A stretch of DNA of 6,281 bases from Planctomycetota bacterium (GTDB taxonomy: Bacteria > Planctomycetota > UBA11346). The DNA lies in contig SLQH01000028.1 in NCBI GenBank assembly GCA_007131555.1, forward strand, positions 1-6,281. Reading direction: 5' to 3'. The position numbers and the translations under genes are program-made. How positions within the stretch are numbered: position 1 is the stretch's first letter; every line of letters begins with the position of its first letter. The notes beneath the pieces are model-generated. The model ran no database searches and was not told the DNA's origin. It saw only the letters and a program-made list of their open reading frames with translations. Below, one piece after another: positions 1 through 6,212 of the stretch.

Positions 1-1
1 C

Positions 2-115
2 TGCGGCTATCGTAATAAAGAACGGTTCAAGAGGGCTATCTTTTTCCAACTGGGAGGGCTGGACCTCTATCCTGATGGGGCATATCGCCTCGGATTTAGC
101 CACCTGAAATCCTGA
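2..115 (+). CDS. C-terminal end of an unidentified protein, possibly an ISL3-like transposase (5' end outside window)
   Basis: An open frame enters from the left edge in frame 2, encodes 37 residues starting CGYRNKERFKRAIFF and ending GFSHLKS, and stops with TGA at 113-115. The GYRN-x-x-RFK stretch followed by GGLDLYP resembles the C-terminal tail of ISL3-type transposases as I remember them, but this is a weak match on a short piece. No terminal inverted repeat or target duplication can be verified because the other end is off-window. This stretch looks more AT-rich than what follows, which would fit inserted DNA. An alternative is that the residues belong to the regulator just downstream and were separated from it by a single-base indel near 100-115. 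I cannot decide between these from the sequence. Confidence 0.4.
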   Translation, partial: CGYRNKERFKRAIFFQLGGLDLYPDGAYRLGFSHLKS

Positions 116-168
116 AGCCCGTTTTTTCTTTTACCGACAACTGGGATGCCATAACCCATGCCTGGGGA

Positions 169-669
169 GTGGATGATCCGGCTCCTGTTCCCTGGCCGAT
201 TCACTCTGTGAACATAGTCACTGCTGTCGCGCGTCAGGTCGATCGTCTGCTGAGATCTGTTGGCATGCCGGGGGTTGCAGATGCGGTTGATGCTGTGGCA
301 GCCGCTTTGTACTGGACCAGTCGCAGCATAGAGGCTGATGTGGTGGGCAATACCGTCAGTCATCGTCTTGTTCAATTAACCCAATACTGGCGGCAGCATC
401 CGGCTGATCCCCGCAGCATGGAGCAGACGGCGGCTGATATGGGCCTTAGCGCCGTTCACCTGCGTCGCTTATGGCGCCAGCACTTTGGTTGCTCGCCACA
501 GGCGTGGCGTCAGCGCCAACGTCTGCTTCAGGCCGAGGATCTGCTGACCACCACCAATCGCAGTATTGCCGCTATCGCCGCCGACCTGGGTTTTGACCAT
601 CCTCGTAACTTTGCTGTGGTTTTTCGTCGTGCTCACGGCATGGCACCGGCGCAATGGCGGCGGCGTTGA
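169..669 (+). CDS. 5'-truncated AraC/XylS-family transcriptional regulator (probable remnant)
   Basis: AraC-family regulators bind DNA with two helix-turn-helix motifs and usually sense a sugar through an N-terminal cupin-like domain. Counting from the GTG at 169 (166 residues), HTH 1 lies at about residues 83-119 (SMEQTAADMGLSAVHLRRLW) and HTH 2 at about 132-166 (SIAAIAADLGFDHPRNF, then the conserved end FRRAHGMAPAQWRR). Residues 1-80 look like the linker before the DNA-binding domain. Full-length members are usually about 280-300 residues, so roughly 120 N-terminal residues are missing. The frame is open only back to an in-frame TAG at 97-99, and coding character continues to about 121. The GTG at 169 has no convincing Shine-Dalgarno sequence, so it is a nominal start. 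The gene converges on the sulfatase operon, where a local regulator would be expected, but it has lost its sensing half and may be a pseudogene. The family call is secure; whether it is expressed is not. Confidence 0.8.
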   Translation: MDDPAPVPWPIHSVNIVTAVARQVDRLLRSVGMPGVADAVDAVAAALYWTSRSIEADVVGNTVSHRLVQLTQYWRQHPADPRSMEQTAADMGLSAVHLRRLWRQHFGCSPQAWRQRQRLLQAEDLLTTTNRSIAAIAADLGFDHPRNFAVVFRRAHGMAPAQWRRR

Positions 670-699
670 AGAAAGGTTGCGGAGCGTGATGGCTGTGGG
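670..699. other. 30-base convergent gap without a visible terminator
   Basis: The regulator ends with TGA at 667-669 and sulfatase A ends at 700 on the opposite strand. The 30 bases between them contain no GC-rich dyad followed by a T-run on either strand. Any transcription stop must therefore be Rho-dependent, lie inside a flanking gene, or be absent, giving overlapping antisense 3' ends. Confidence 0.5.
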
Positions 700-2142
700 T
701 TATGAGTTCTGGGCCCAGGGTACGCCGCGCCAGAAGCGCTGGCCCATGGCGCGGGTATCGCCTAGCTGCTGGGGCCATTCGTGCAAGCGCAAGCGCAGAG
801 CGGCGAGGGTGTCCTGACAGCCGGGGTCCTGGGAGCGGTTCTGGATTTCCCAGGGATCGGTCTCCAGATCAAAGAGCTGGGTGGTGGCTTGGCCATCCAC
901 CACATAATCGATGAGTTTCCACTGTCCCACGCGCACGGCGCGCTGCACGTCCTTGTAGGCGAAATGCAGGCCGTCGCGGATCGGGTGGTTGGGTTGGCGC
1001 AGGGCCGGCACCAGGCTGCGGCCTTCAACGGTGGGCGGGATGGGCAGGCCGCCGAGTTCGCACAAGGTGGGGAAGATGTCGGAGAGGTAGCACAGGGAAT
1101 CCGAGGTGACGCCAGCGGGGATGCTTGGCCCGGCGAAGATCAGCGGCACCCGCAGGCTGTGGTCATAGAGGTTTTGCTTGCCCATGAGACCGTGCTGACC
1201 GACGGCCAAGCCATTGTCGCCGGAGAACACGATCATGGTGTTGTCTGCCAGGCCGCTGTCCTCCAGGGCGTCGAGAATCTGTCCGACATATTCATCGATC
1301 ATGGCAATGAGGGCGTAGTAGTCGGCAATGTGCTGGCGCACGGCGGCCGGGCGCCGGGGGTGAGCCTCCAGCAGTTCATCGCGCACCAGCAGCTCGCCGT
1401 TGTCGAAGGGGTGCTGGGGTGCCCAGTTTGGTGGCAGGGTGACGGCATCGGCGTGGTAGCGCTCACGAAAGCGTTCGGGATATTGCCGTGGATCGTGGGG
1501 GGCGATGTGGGCCAGGTAGAGGCAGAAAGGCTGGCCGGCCTGGGCCTCGGCCGAGGTGGGATAGGAGCGTAGGAACTCGCAGGCGGCTTCGCTGAAAACT
1601 TCCACTGAATGGCGGCCGTGGGATTTGCTGGTTTCGAAGGGCGCCTCAAAGGGCTCCACCGGCGGATCATTATAGCCGCCCTGGCTATCGTAGTTGCCGT
1701 GGGGATCGAAGTCGTGGACCGGGATGTGCCAGTGACCGTTGCAGGCTTCGTACCATCCCTGCTTGGTGCGGAAGCCGTAGATCTTGGCCCCGGTGGAGAA
1801 GCTGCGGGCGTGGGAGGCGCGGTCTTGATGCCATTTGCCGATATGGGCGGTGACATAGCCCTGGTGGCGCAGGTGCTCGGGCAGGGTGAGGTGTTCGGCG
1901 GGAATTGATTGCCCTTCATTCTCAATCGAGAACAGCCCGCGCCCGGTGAGCATCATGGCCCGGCTGGGCATGCACACGGCGGCATTGGTGGCCCCCATGA
2001 TGTGGGCCCGGGTCAAGGTGGTGCCGCGGGCAGCCAGACGATCCAGGTTGGGGGTATCGATCTCCGTATTGCCAAGGCAGGAGAGGGTGTCGAAGCGCTG
2101 GTCGTCGGTGAAGATGAACAGGATATTGGGGGCGAGGCTCAT
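700..2142 (-). CDS. S1-family formylglycine sulfatase (sulfatase A)
   Basis: This 480-residue protein would hydrolyse sulfate esters on a carbohydrate. It has the standard S1 architecture. The N-terminal metal motif is FTDDQ with D13-D14. The formylglycine site is C57-M-P-S-R61, with the Cys codon at 1972-1974. GKWH supplies K103 and H105, APHDP supplies H216, and SGDNG supplies D309-N310. K322 lies in GLMGKQNLYD. The C-terminal subdomain carries VGQWKLI (about 405-411) and FDLETDPWEIQN (424-435). All expected catalytic residues are present and the length is normal, so it should be active once matured by a formylglycine-generating enzyme, which is not encoded here. No signal peptide is visible: the start MSLAPNILFIFTDDQ goes straight into the first beta strand. 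The ATG overlaps the stop of the GH28-like gene (ATGA), and AAGGA lies 9 bases upstream. It is the last gene of the operon. The sulfated sugar and S1 subfamily are not identifiable by eye. Confidence 0.95.
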   Translation of the reverse strand: MSLAPNILFIFTDDQRFDTLSCLGNTEIDTPNLDRLAARGTTLTRAHIMGATNAAVCMPSRAMMLTGRGLFSIENEGQSIPAEHLTLPEHLRHQGYVTAHIGKWHQDRASHARSFSTGAKIYGFRTKQGWYEACNGHWHIPVHDFDPHGNYDSQGGYNDPPVEPFEAPFETSKSHGRHSVEVFSEAACEFLRSYPTSAEAQAGQPFCLYLAHIAPHDPRQYPERFRERYHADAVTLPPNWAPQHPFDNGELLVRDELLEAHPRRPAAVRQHIADYYALIAMIDEYVGQILDALEDSGLADNTMIVFSGDNGLAVGQHGLMGKQNLYDHSLRVPLIFAGPSIPAGVTSDSLCYLSDIFPTLCELGGLPIPPTVEGRSLVPALRQPNHPIRDGLHFAYKDVQRAVRVGQWKLIDYVVDGQATTQLFDLETDPWEIQNRSQDPGCQDTLAALRLRLHEWPQQLGDTRAMGQRFWRGVPWAQNS

Positions 2143-3449
2143 GACCGTTCATCCTTCAGGTCGCTGACCGAATCGGTGACCACGGCCAGCCGCGCATCCG
2201 CCTCAACGGTGCGCAGATCCAAGTTTTGCAGACGCAGACCGCGCACATGGCGGGCATAGAGGCCGGCCGCAGGTAAGATGCGCTTGAAACAATAATATTC
2301 CGGCCAATGACCAGCCAGGCCGTCGGGGTCTAGTTCCACTACGCCACCGGGATCGGCCAGATCGGCACCTGCGCCGCCGCGCGAGAGCAGGGAGATATTA
2401 CTCAGGCTGATGTCTTCAACCACATGGCCGGGAACGCCGCTGATCACCAGGTGGCTGTCGAGATCGAGTTCGCTATTATCGATAAGGATGTCATGGAAGT
2501 GTAGGCGGCGCAGCTGGCCAGGGGCCGGGATGCCCGGGGGCGCATCGACGCAGCAGCGCTGGCCGGCCAGGGTGACAAAAATCGGGCGCGGCACCCGCTG
2601 CATCACCAGATTGCCAAAGACCATGTTCTGCAGGGTGGCGCCCTCGCACATCTGGATCTTCAAACCCGCATCGCTGATATCGCGGAAGGTGCAGTTGCTG
2701 ACTGTCACGCTTTCCAGATTGGCGCGCGAGAGCAGGCCGATGCGGATGCCGGCCCACTTGCTGCAGAAGGTGCAGTTGCTGATCACCACATCGCGGCAGG
2801 GCGTATCCAGGTGCGAGGTCTGCAGGCAGATGCAGTCATCGCTGGTATCGAAATCGCTGTTGCTGACCCGGACCCGGGTGCAGCCGTCGAAATCCAGGCC
2901 ATCGCCATTGTCATTGACCCGACTGTGGATGGTGATGCCATCGACCACGATGTCGTGGCAAGAGATCCAGGCCGAGGTCCAGCCGGCGGGGTCGTGGAAG
3001 GTGACCTCGCGCACGCGGATGCCACGGCAGTCGATGAGGCGCATGAGCATGGGGCGGTTGCGGCCCGGGTCATCGGCATTGGGAAACACCGTCAGCGCAC
3101 CGTTGCCGTTGATAATGCCCTGGCCGCGGATGCCGATGTCCTGGGCGCCACGGGCGAAAATCAGGCAGCGATCCATCTCGGGTTCGCCGCGATAGCGGTT
3201 CTCGCCGCAGTCGCAGCGGTAATCGGCGATGCGTGGGCTGCCCAGCAGCACCGCTCCCGGGGCCAGGACCAACTCCACCCGGCTCTTGAGTTCGATGGTG
3301 CCGGTGCAGTAGGTGCCGCTGGGGATGTACACCGCACCTCCGCCGGCGGCATGGCAGGCGTCAATGGCCTGCTGGATGGCTGCAGTGTTGACGGTGCTGC
3401 CATCGCCGATGGCGCCGTACTCGCCGATGGAATAGCTCGGGTGCTTCAT
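2139..3449 (-). CDS. GH28-like (polygalacturonase-type) right-handed parallel beta-helix glycosidase
   Basis: This 436-residue protein belongs to the pectate-lyase-like beta-helix fold. It opens with YSIGEYGAIGDGSTVNTAAI (residues 6-25) and AGGGAVYIPSGTY, the standard start of GH28 and related proteins. Later come VNDNGDGLDFDGC (about 178-190) and DTSDDCICLQTS (201-212), which correspond to the N-x-D and D-D catalytic motifs of GH28 (N181, D183, D204, D205). The next classical motif, GHG, is not present. The equivalent position reads KWAGIRIG (231-238), and the R-I-K position reads AGLKIQ (261-266). Known GH28 enzymes hydrolyse galacturonan or rhamnogalacturonan; here a different linkage is plausible. 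The start at 3449 was chosen because homology begins at once. Its ribosome site is weak (AAGAAAG, 7 bases upstream), and it starts 25 bases after the GH29 stop, so coupling to GH29 translation is likely. An in-frame ATG at 3485 would add 12 poorly conserved residues. No signal peptide is seen. Confidence 0.88.
   Translation of the reverse strand: MKHPSYSIGEYGAIGDGSTVNTAAIQQAIDACHAAGGGAVYIPSGTYCTGTIELKSRVELVLAPGAVLLGSPRIADYRCDCGENRYRGEPEMDRCLIFARGAQDIGIRGQGIINGNGALTVFPNADDPGRNRPMLMRLIDCRGIRVREVTFHDPAGWTSAWISCHDIVVDGITIHSRVNDNGDGLDFDGCTRVRVSNSDFDTSDDCICLQTSHLDTPCRDVVISNCTFCSKWAGIRIGLLSRANLESVTVSNCTFRDISDAGLKIQMCEGATLQNMVFGNLVMQRVPRPIFVTLAGQRCCVDAPPGIPAPGQLRRLHFHDILIDNSELDLDSHLVISGVPGHVVEDISLSNISLLSRGGAGADLADPGGVVELDPDGLAGHWPEYYCFKRILPAAGLYARHVRGLRLQNLDLRTVEADARLAVVTDSVSDLKDERS
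2152..2156 (-). promoter_or_regulatory. Ribosome binding site of sulfatase A
   Basis: AAGGA on the minus strand lies 9 bases before the ATG at 2142, inside the 3' end of the GH28-like gene. It confirms the 2142 start and, with the ATGA stop/start overlap, suggests translational coupling. Confidence 0.65.
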
Positions 3450-3474
3450 GTGGTGACTTTCTTGGAAGGGGGAC

Positions 3475-4602
3475 TTACTCGACATCACCGCTGGCTTCGC
3501 TGCTCGGCCGTGCGGCCACGGCCGCTGTGGGCAAGCCTTCGCTGCGCCGCCGCCGCCCGATTTCTTTGAGGGTGGCGATGTCCGTGGGATGGATGGAGCC
3601 ATCGGGCCGGGGCCCAACATTCACCAGGAGATTGCAGTGGTTATTGGCGGCATAGGCGAGGTTGCTCCACACCGTATCAGCATCCACATGGGGCAGATCC
3701 TTGGCGTAGCCCCAACTGCCCTTCTGTAGGCTCATGCAGATCTCATTGTGCTTGCCCTTATTGCGCTCCCAAGCCAGATCGGCGCGGGCTCCGGCCTGAT
3801 GGTGACCCAGGGAGCGGAAGGTGTCGCCCTTGGATTCCAAGCTGAATTCGGGCGCGGCGAAGTCCTCATCGCCGGTGGCGCCCTGCTTGTAGCTGACCAA
3901 GGCGTAGGGATGCAGATGGCGAATGAGCTCGTAGGTCTGCTGCACCGGCACCGCGTCGGGCATCAGGTAGGCGGCCATGATGATGTCGAGCCAGAGGCCG
4001 GCCACGGGATAGGGCCGTTGACAGAGTTCGCCCAGGCAGCCCAAGGACCATTGCCAGAACTGCGTCCACTCCTCTGGCGTGGTGAGCACATAGCGCGGAT
4101 CACCATGGGGATAGGCTGGCCGCACCGAGCCCAGCAGGTGCTCGCGGGTCAGGGCATAGGGATGGCGCCAGTTGAGGGCATAGGTGAAGTAGGCGAAGAG
4201 GCCCAGGCCCTTGCGGTCACACTGCTCGCCCAGTTCGGCGAAGAGATCACGGCCGGCGACACGTTGGCTGTTGAAGGGCTCGACCTGGGAATCCCAGAGG
4301 CAAAAACCCTCATGGTGGCAGGTGGTGAAGGTGATGTAGCCCATGCCAGCCTCGAGAGCCAGATCGGTGATCAGGTCCGCATCAAAGGCGCTGGGATTGA
4401 AGGTCTCGGCCAGGCGCTCGTAGTCGGCGACGGGAATGGCCTCGCGGTGCATCACCCATTCGTGGCGCTCAAGCTGTGCATACAGCCCATAATGCAGGAA
4501 GAGGCCGGATCCCGCCTGGGCAAACCAGCGGCGATTGACGGCGCGCGGGTCCTCGGCGAGATGGGTGGCATGACCCTGCAGGTAGCGTGGAAGATCGGTC
4601 AT
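3475..4602 (-). CDS. GH29-family alpha-L-fucosidase
   Basis: This 375-residue enzyme should release alpha-linked L-fucose by the retaining mechanism of GH29. The family hallmarks appear in order: RRWFAQAGSGLFLHYGLY (24-41, with H37 matching the usual FxHWG), YITFTTCHHEGFCLWDS (89-105, with H96-H97), GLWLD (202-206), where D206 is the expected nucleophile, WGYAKD (297-302), and NLLVNVGPRPDGS (324-336). The acid/base residue is variable in this family and I do not assign it. The protein is shorter than many GH29 enzymes (about 430-470 residues) and ends soon after the catalytic barrel. The usual C-terminal beta-sandwich is absent and is replaced by a basic, Ala/Ser-rich tail (about 349-375). 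No signal peptide is visible. The start at 4602 is supported by AGGAG 7 bases upstream. It is second of the four genes, 43 bases after sulfatase B and 25 before the GH28-like gene. Its presence points to a fucose-containing substrate. Confidence 0.92.
   Translation of the reverse strand: MTDLPRYLQGHATHLAEDPRAVNRRWFAQAGSGLFLHYGLYAQLERHEWVMHREAIPVADYERLAETFNPSAFDADLITDLALEAGMGYITFTTCHHEGFCLWDSQVEPFNSQRVAGRDLFAELGEQCDRKGLGLFAYFTYALNWRHPYALTREHLLGSVRPAYPHGDPRYVLTTPEEWTQFWQWSLGCLGELCQRPYPVAGLWLDIIMAAYLMPDAVPVQQTYELIRHLHPYALVSYKQGATGDEDFAAPEFSLESKGDTFRSLGHHQAGARADLAWERNKGKHNEICMSLQKGSWGYAKDLPHVDADTVWSNLAYAANNHCNLLVNVGPRPDGSIHPTDIATLKEIGRRRRSEGLPTAAVAARPSSEASGDVE
3505..3524 (-). repeat. Perfect 8-bp hairpin near the 3' end of the fucosidase gene
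   Basis: The arms CGGCCGTG and CACGGCCG (given on the + strand) enclose a 4-base loop, CGGC. The hairpin sits about 28 bases before the GH29 stop and about 55 bases before the GH28-like start. In the minus-strand transcript it is not followed by a U-run, so it is not an intrinsic terminator. It could affect mRNA processing or coupling between the two genes, or be chance in a GC-rich, alanine-coding stretch. Confidence 0.45.
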
Positions 4603-4609
4603 CCTGTGG

Positions 4610-4614
4610 CTCCT
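4610..4614 (-). promoter_or_regulatory. Ribosome binding site of the fucosidase
   Basis: AGGAG on the minus strand lies 7 bases before the ATG at 4602, in the 43-base gap after sulfatase B. It is the best-placed Shine-Dalgarno sequence in the window and fixes this start. Confidence 0.75.
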
Positions 4615-4645
4615 GTGCTGGTACCCGGGATCGGATTCGAAGAAC

Positions 4646-6166
4646 TTAAGCGCCCCAGACCCGGGGCATGGGGGTGACCTCGCTGGCCATGCCGGCCTGC
4701 AGGAAGCGCAGCAGCAACTCCTGCTTCAGCTCTTGGTGATCGGGGGATGACCAGAGATTGTTTAGCTCGCCGGGGTCCTCTTCAAGATCCCACATCTCGC
4801 CTTCTTGGCTATGGCCGTACACCGTGATTTTGTATCGCTGCCAGACACAGCTGCGGGCATAGAGGGTATTGGGCTGATGGCGATTTTCGCAGATGACTTG
4901 GTCGCGGGCATGCGATTCATCGCCGCACCACACGGCGCGTTGATTGAAGCCAGTCATGAAGCGGGGGATGGGGATATCGCAGCAGTCGAGCAGGGTGGGC
5001 GCTAGGTCGACCAGGGTCTGCAGGGCCGAACTCTGTCGGCCTTGGGGAATCTGCCCAGGCCAAGAGACGATGAAGGGAATGCGCAGCAGGTCTTCGTAGT
5101 GGAAGGGCCCCTTGGCGTTGAGGCCGTGCTGACCCATGAAGTGACCGTGGTCGGTGGTGAAGATGACGATGGTATTGTCGGCAATGCCGAGGACATCCAG
5201 ATGGTCGAGGATGGTGCCGATGTGGTGGTCGAGACAGCTAATCATGCCATAATAGATGGCCAGGTTTTGGGCTTTCTGTTCGCGGCTTTGACCATGGAAG
5301 CAACCGCCGTGGATATGATTGCCCTCAGGGTCGTTGCGCAGGGCTGACCAGTCAGCATTGGGGTCCTGGGTCCAGGCAAAGTGTTCCGGGTTGCCGTCGT
5401 GCTCGCCGGGTACCAGTTCCGGCACGCTCAGAGTGGCGGGATTGTACATGCTGGCCCAGGGTTCGGGCACCAGATAATCCGGATGCGGATCAAAGAAACT
5501 GGACCACAGGAAGAAGGGTTGGTCTGCCGCCTGGGCCTCGGTCATCAGGGCGCAACTGCGCTCGGCGATCCAAGTGTTATAGTGATAGCGTTCCGGCAGA
5601 TCCCAGGCCCCAAACTGCTTGCCGGTGACGGTGCCGGTGGGTGCCTTAAAAAATCGGCGCCAGTCCGTGAGCCCGTTCTCCTCCATCCAGATCGCATAGT
5701 GCTGGCCGACATGGGCTTCGTCGGTGTGATTGCGCGCCAATTCCACATGGCCAAAGCCGTACCAGGGCGTGTGATTTTCATTGAAACTCCGCCAGAAATC
5801 CAAGTCCTGCAGCAGCGGATACGACTCCACCGAAGGATAACCATTGCTGTGCAATTGCTGAAAGTGGGCCTTGCCGACCAGGTTGGTGGTATAGCCATGG
5901 GCCAGGAAATCCTCACCCACCGTGTGCCGGTCCTCCATCAGCTTGGTGCCCAGGGCATAGGCCCCGTGCTGGCTGGGGTATTGGCCAGTTAGGATCGAGG
6001 CCCGGGAGGGGGTGCAGGTGGGATTGGGACAGTACGCGCGGTTGAACAGGGTGCCGCGGCTGGCCAGGCGGTCGAGGTTGGGGGTGCGCACCTGGGAACC
6101 CAGGCAGGAGAGGGTGTCCCAATGCTGCTGGTCGGAGGTGATGAGGAGAATGTTGGGGCGGCTCAT
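4646..6166 (-). CDS. S1-family formylglycine sulfatase (sulfatase B), DQ/DH metal-site type
   Basis: This 506-residue protein belongs to the alkaline-phosphatase-superfamily sulfatases. Motifs in order are LITSDQQHWDTL (8-19, D12-Q13), PNLDRLASRGTLFNRAYC (29-46), the formylglycine site C51-T-P-S-R55 (Cys codon 6014-6016), LVGKAHF (K99, H101), FDPHPD (H228), FTTDHGHFMGQHG (D339-H340), K352 in NAKGPFHYED, and MWDLEEDPGELNN (458-470). The metal site is D-Q plus D-H rather than the D-D plus D-N of sulfatase A. That combination occurs in many S1 sulfatases and, as I recall, in phosphonate monoester hydrolases/phosphodiesterases, so a non-sulfate substrate is a minor alternative. I chose ATG 6166 because AAGGA lies 9 bases upstream and homology begins at MSRPN. 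A start at 6199 would add 11 residues with a weaker ribosome site. No signal peptide is visible. It is the first complete gene of the operon. Confidence 0.94.
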   Translation of the reverse strand: MSRPNILLITSDQQHWDTLSCLGSQVRTPNLDRLASRGTLFNRAYCPNPTCTPSRASILTGQYPSQHGAYALGTKLMEDRHTVGEDFLAHGYTTNLVGKAHFQQLHSNGYPSVESYPLLQDLDFWRSFNENHTPWYGFGHVELARNHTDEAHVGQHYAIWMEENGLTDWRRFFKAPTGTVTGKQFGAWDLPERYHYNTWIAERSCALMTEAQAADQPFFLWSSFFDPHPDYLVPEPWASMYNPATLSVPELVPGEHDGNPEHFAWTQDPNADWSALRNDPEGNHIHGGCFHGQSREQKAQNLAIYYGMISCLDHHIGTILDHLDVLGIADNTIVIFTTDHGHFMGQHGLNAKGPFHYEDLLRIPFIVSWPGQIPQGRQSSALQTLVDLAPTLLDCCDIPIPRFMTGFNQRAVWCGDESHARDQVICENRHQPNTLYARSCVWQRYKITVYGHSQEGEMWDLEEDPGELNNLWSSPDHQELKQELLLRFLQAGMASEVTPMPRVWGA

Positions 6167-6175
6167 GGCATCGCA

Positions 6176-6180
6176 TCCTT
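6176..6180 (-). promoter_or_regulatory. Ribosome binding site of sulfatase B
   Basis: AAGGA on the minus strand, preceded by further A residues, lies 9 bases before the ATG at 6166. It decides between this start and the in-frame ATG at 6199, whose upstream sequence has only a weak purine run. Confidence 0.65.
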
Positions 6181-6212
6181 TTTGAATCTGGGCATGCATC
6201 TCTCGGCACCGG

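Noticed and set aside
67..375. 102-codon minus-strand open frame across the left end
   Set aside because: It spans the junction between the two plus-strand coding pieces and shows no domain character.
781..1572. Long plus-strand open frame (263 codons) antisense to sulfatase A
   Set aside because: It mirrors the GC-rich codon pattern of the real minus-strand gene, has no recognisable domain, and sulfatase A carries all catalytic motifs.
2811..3569. Plus-strand open frame (252 codons) antisense to the GH28-like gene
   Set aside because: Ala/Val/Asp-rich low-complexity translation typical of an antisense shadow; the beta-helix gene explains the stretch.
3450..3620. 57-codon upstream extension of the GH28-like gene starting at 3620
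   Set aside because: The extra residues lie in another frame of the fucosidase 3' end, are Gly/Pro/Arg-rich, and do not resemble any GH28 N-terminus; homology begins right after the ATG at 3449.
4618..4645. Minus-strand TTCGAATCC followed by ACCA, resembling a tRNA T-loop and 3' end (possible attachment site)
   Set aside because: The five bases flanking the loop do not pair as a T-stem, and no acceptor or anticodon stem can be formed.
3748..4677. Plus-strand open frame (309 codons) antisense to the fucosidase
   Set aside because: Long, but compositionally a shadow, with no motifs and running across the gene boundary; GH29 motifs are unmistakable on the other strand.
5381..5992. Plus-strand open frame (203 codons) antisense to sulfatase B
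   Set aside because: No domain features; the sulfatase reading frame accounts for the region.
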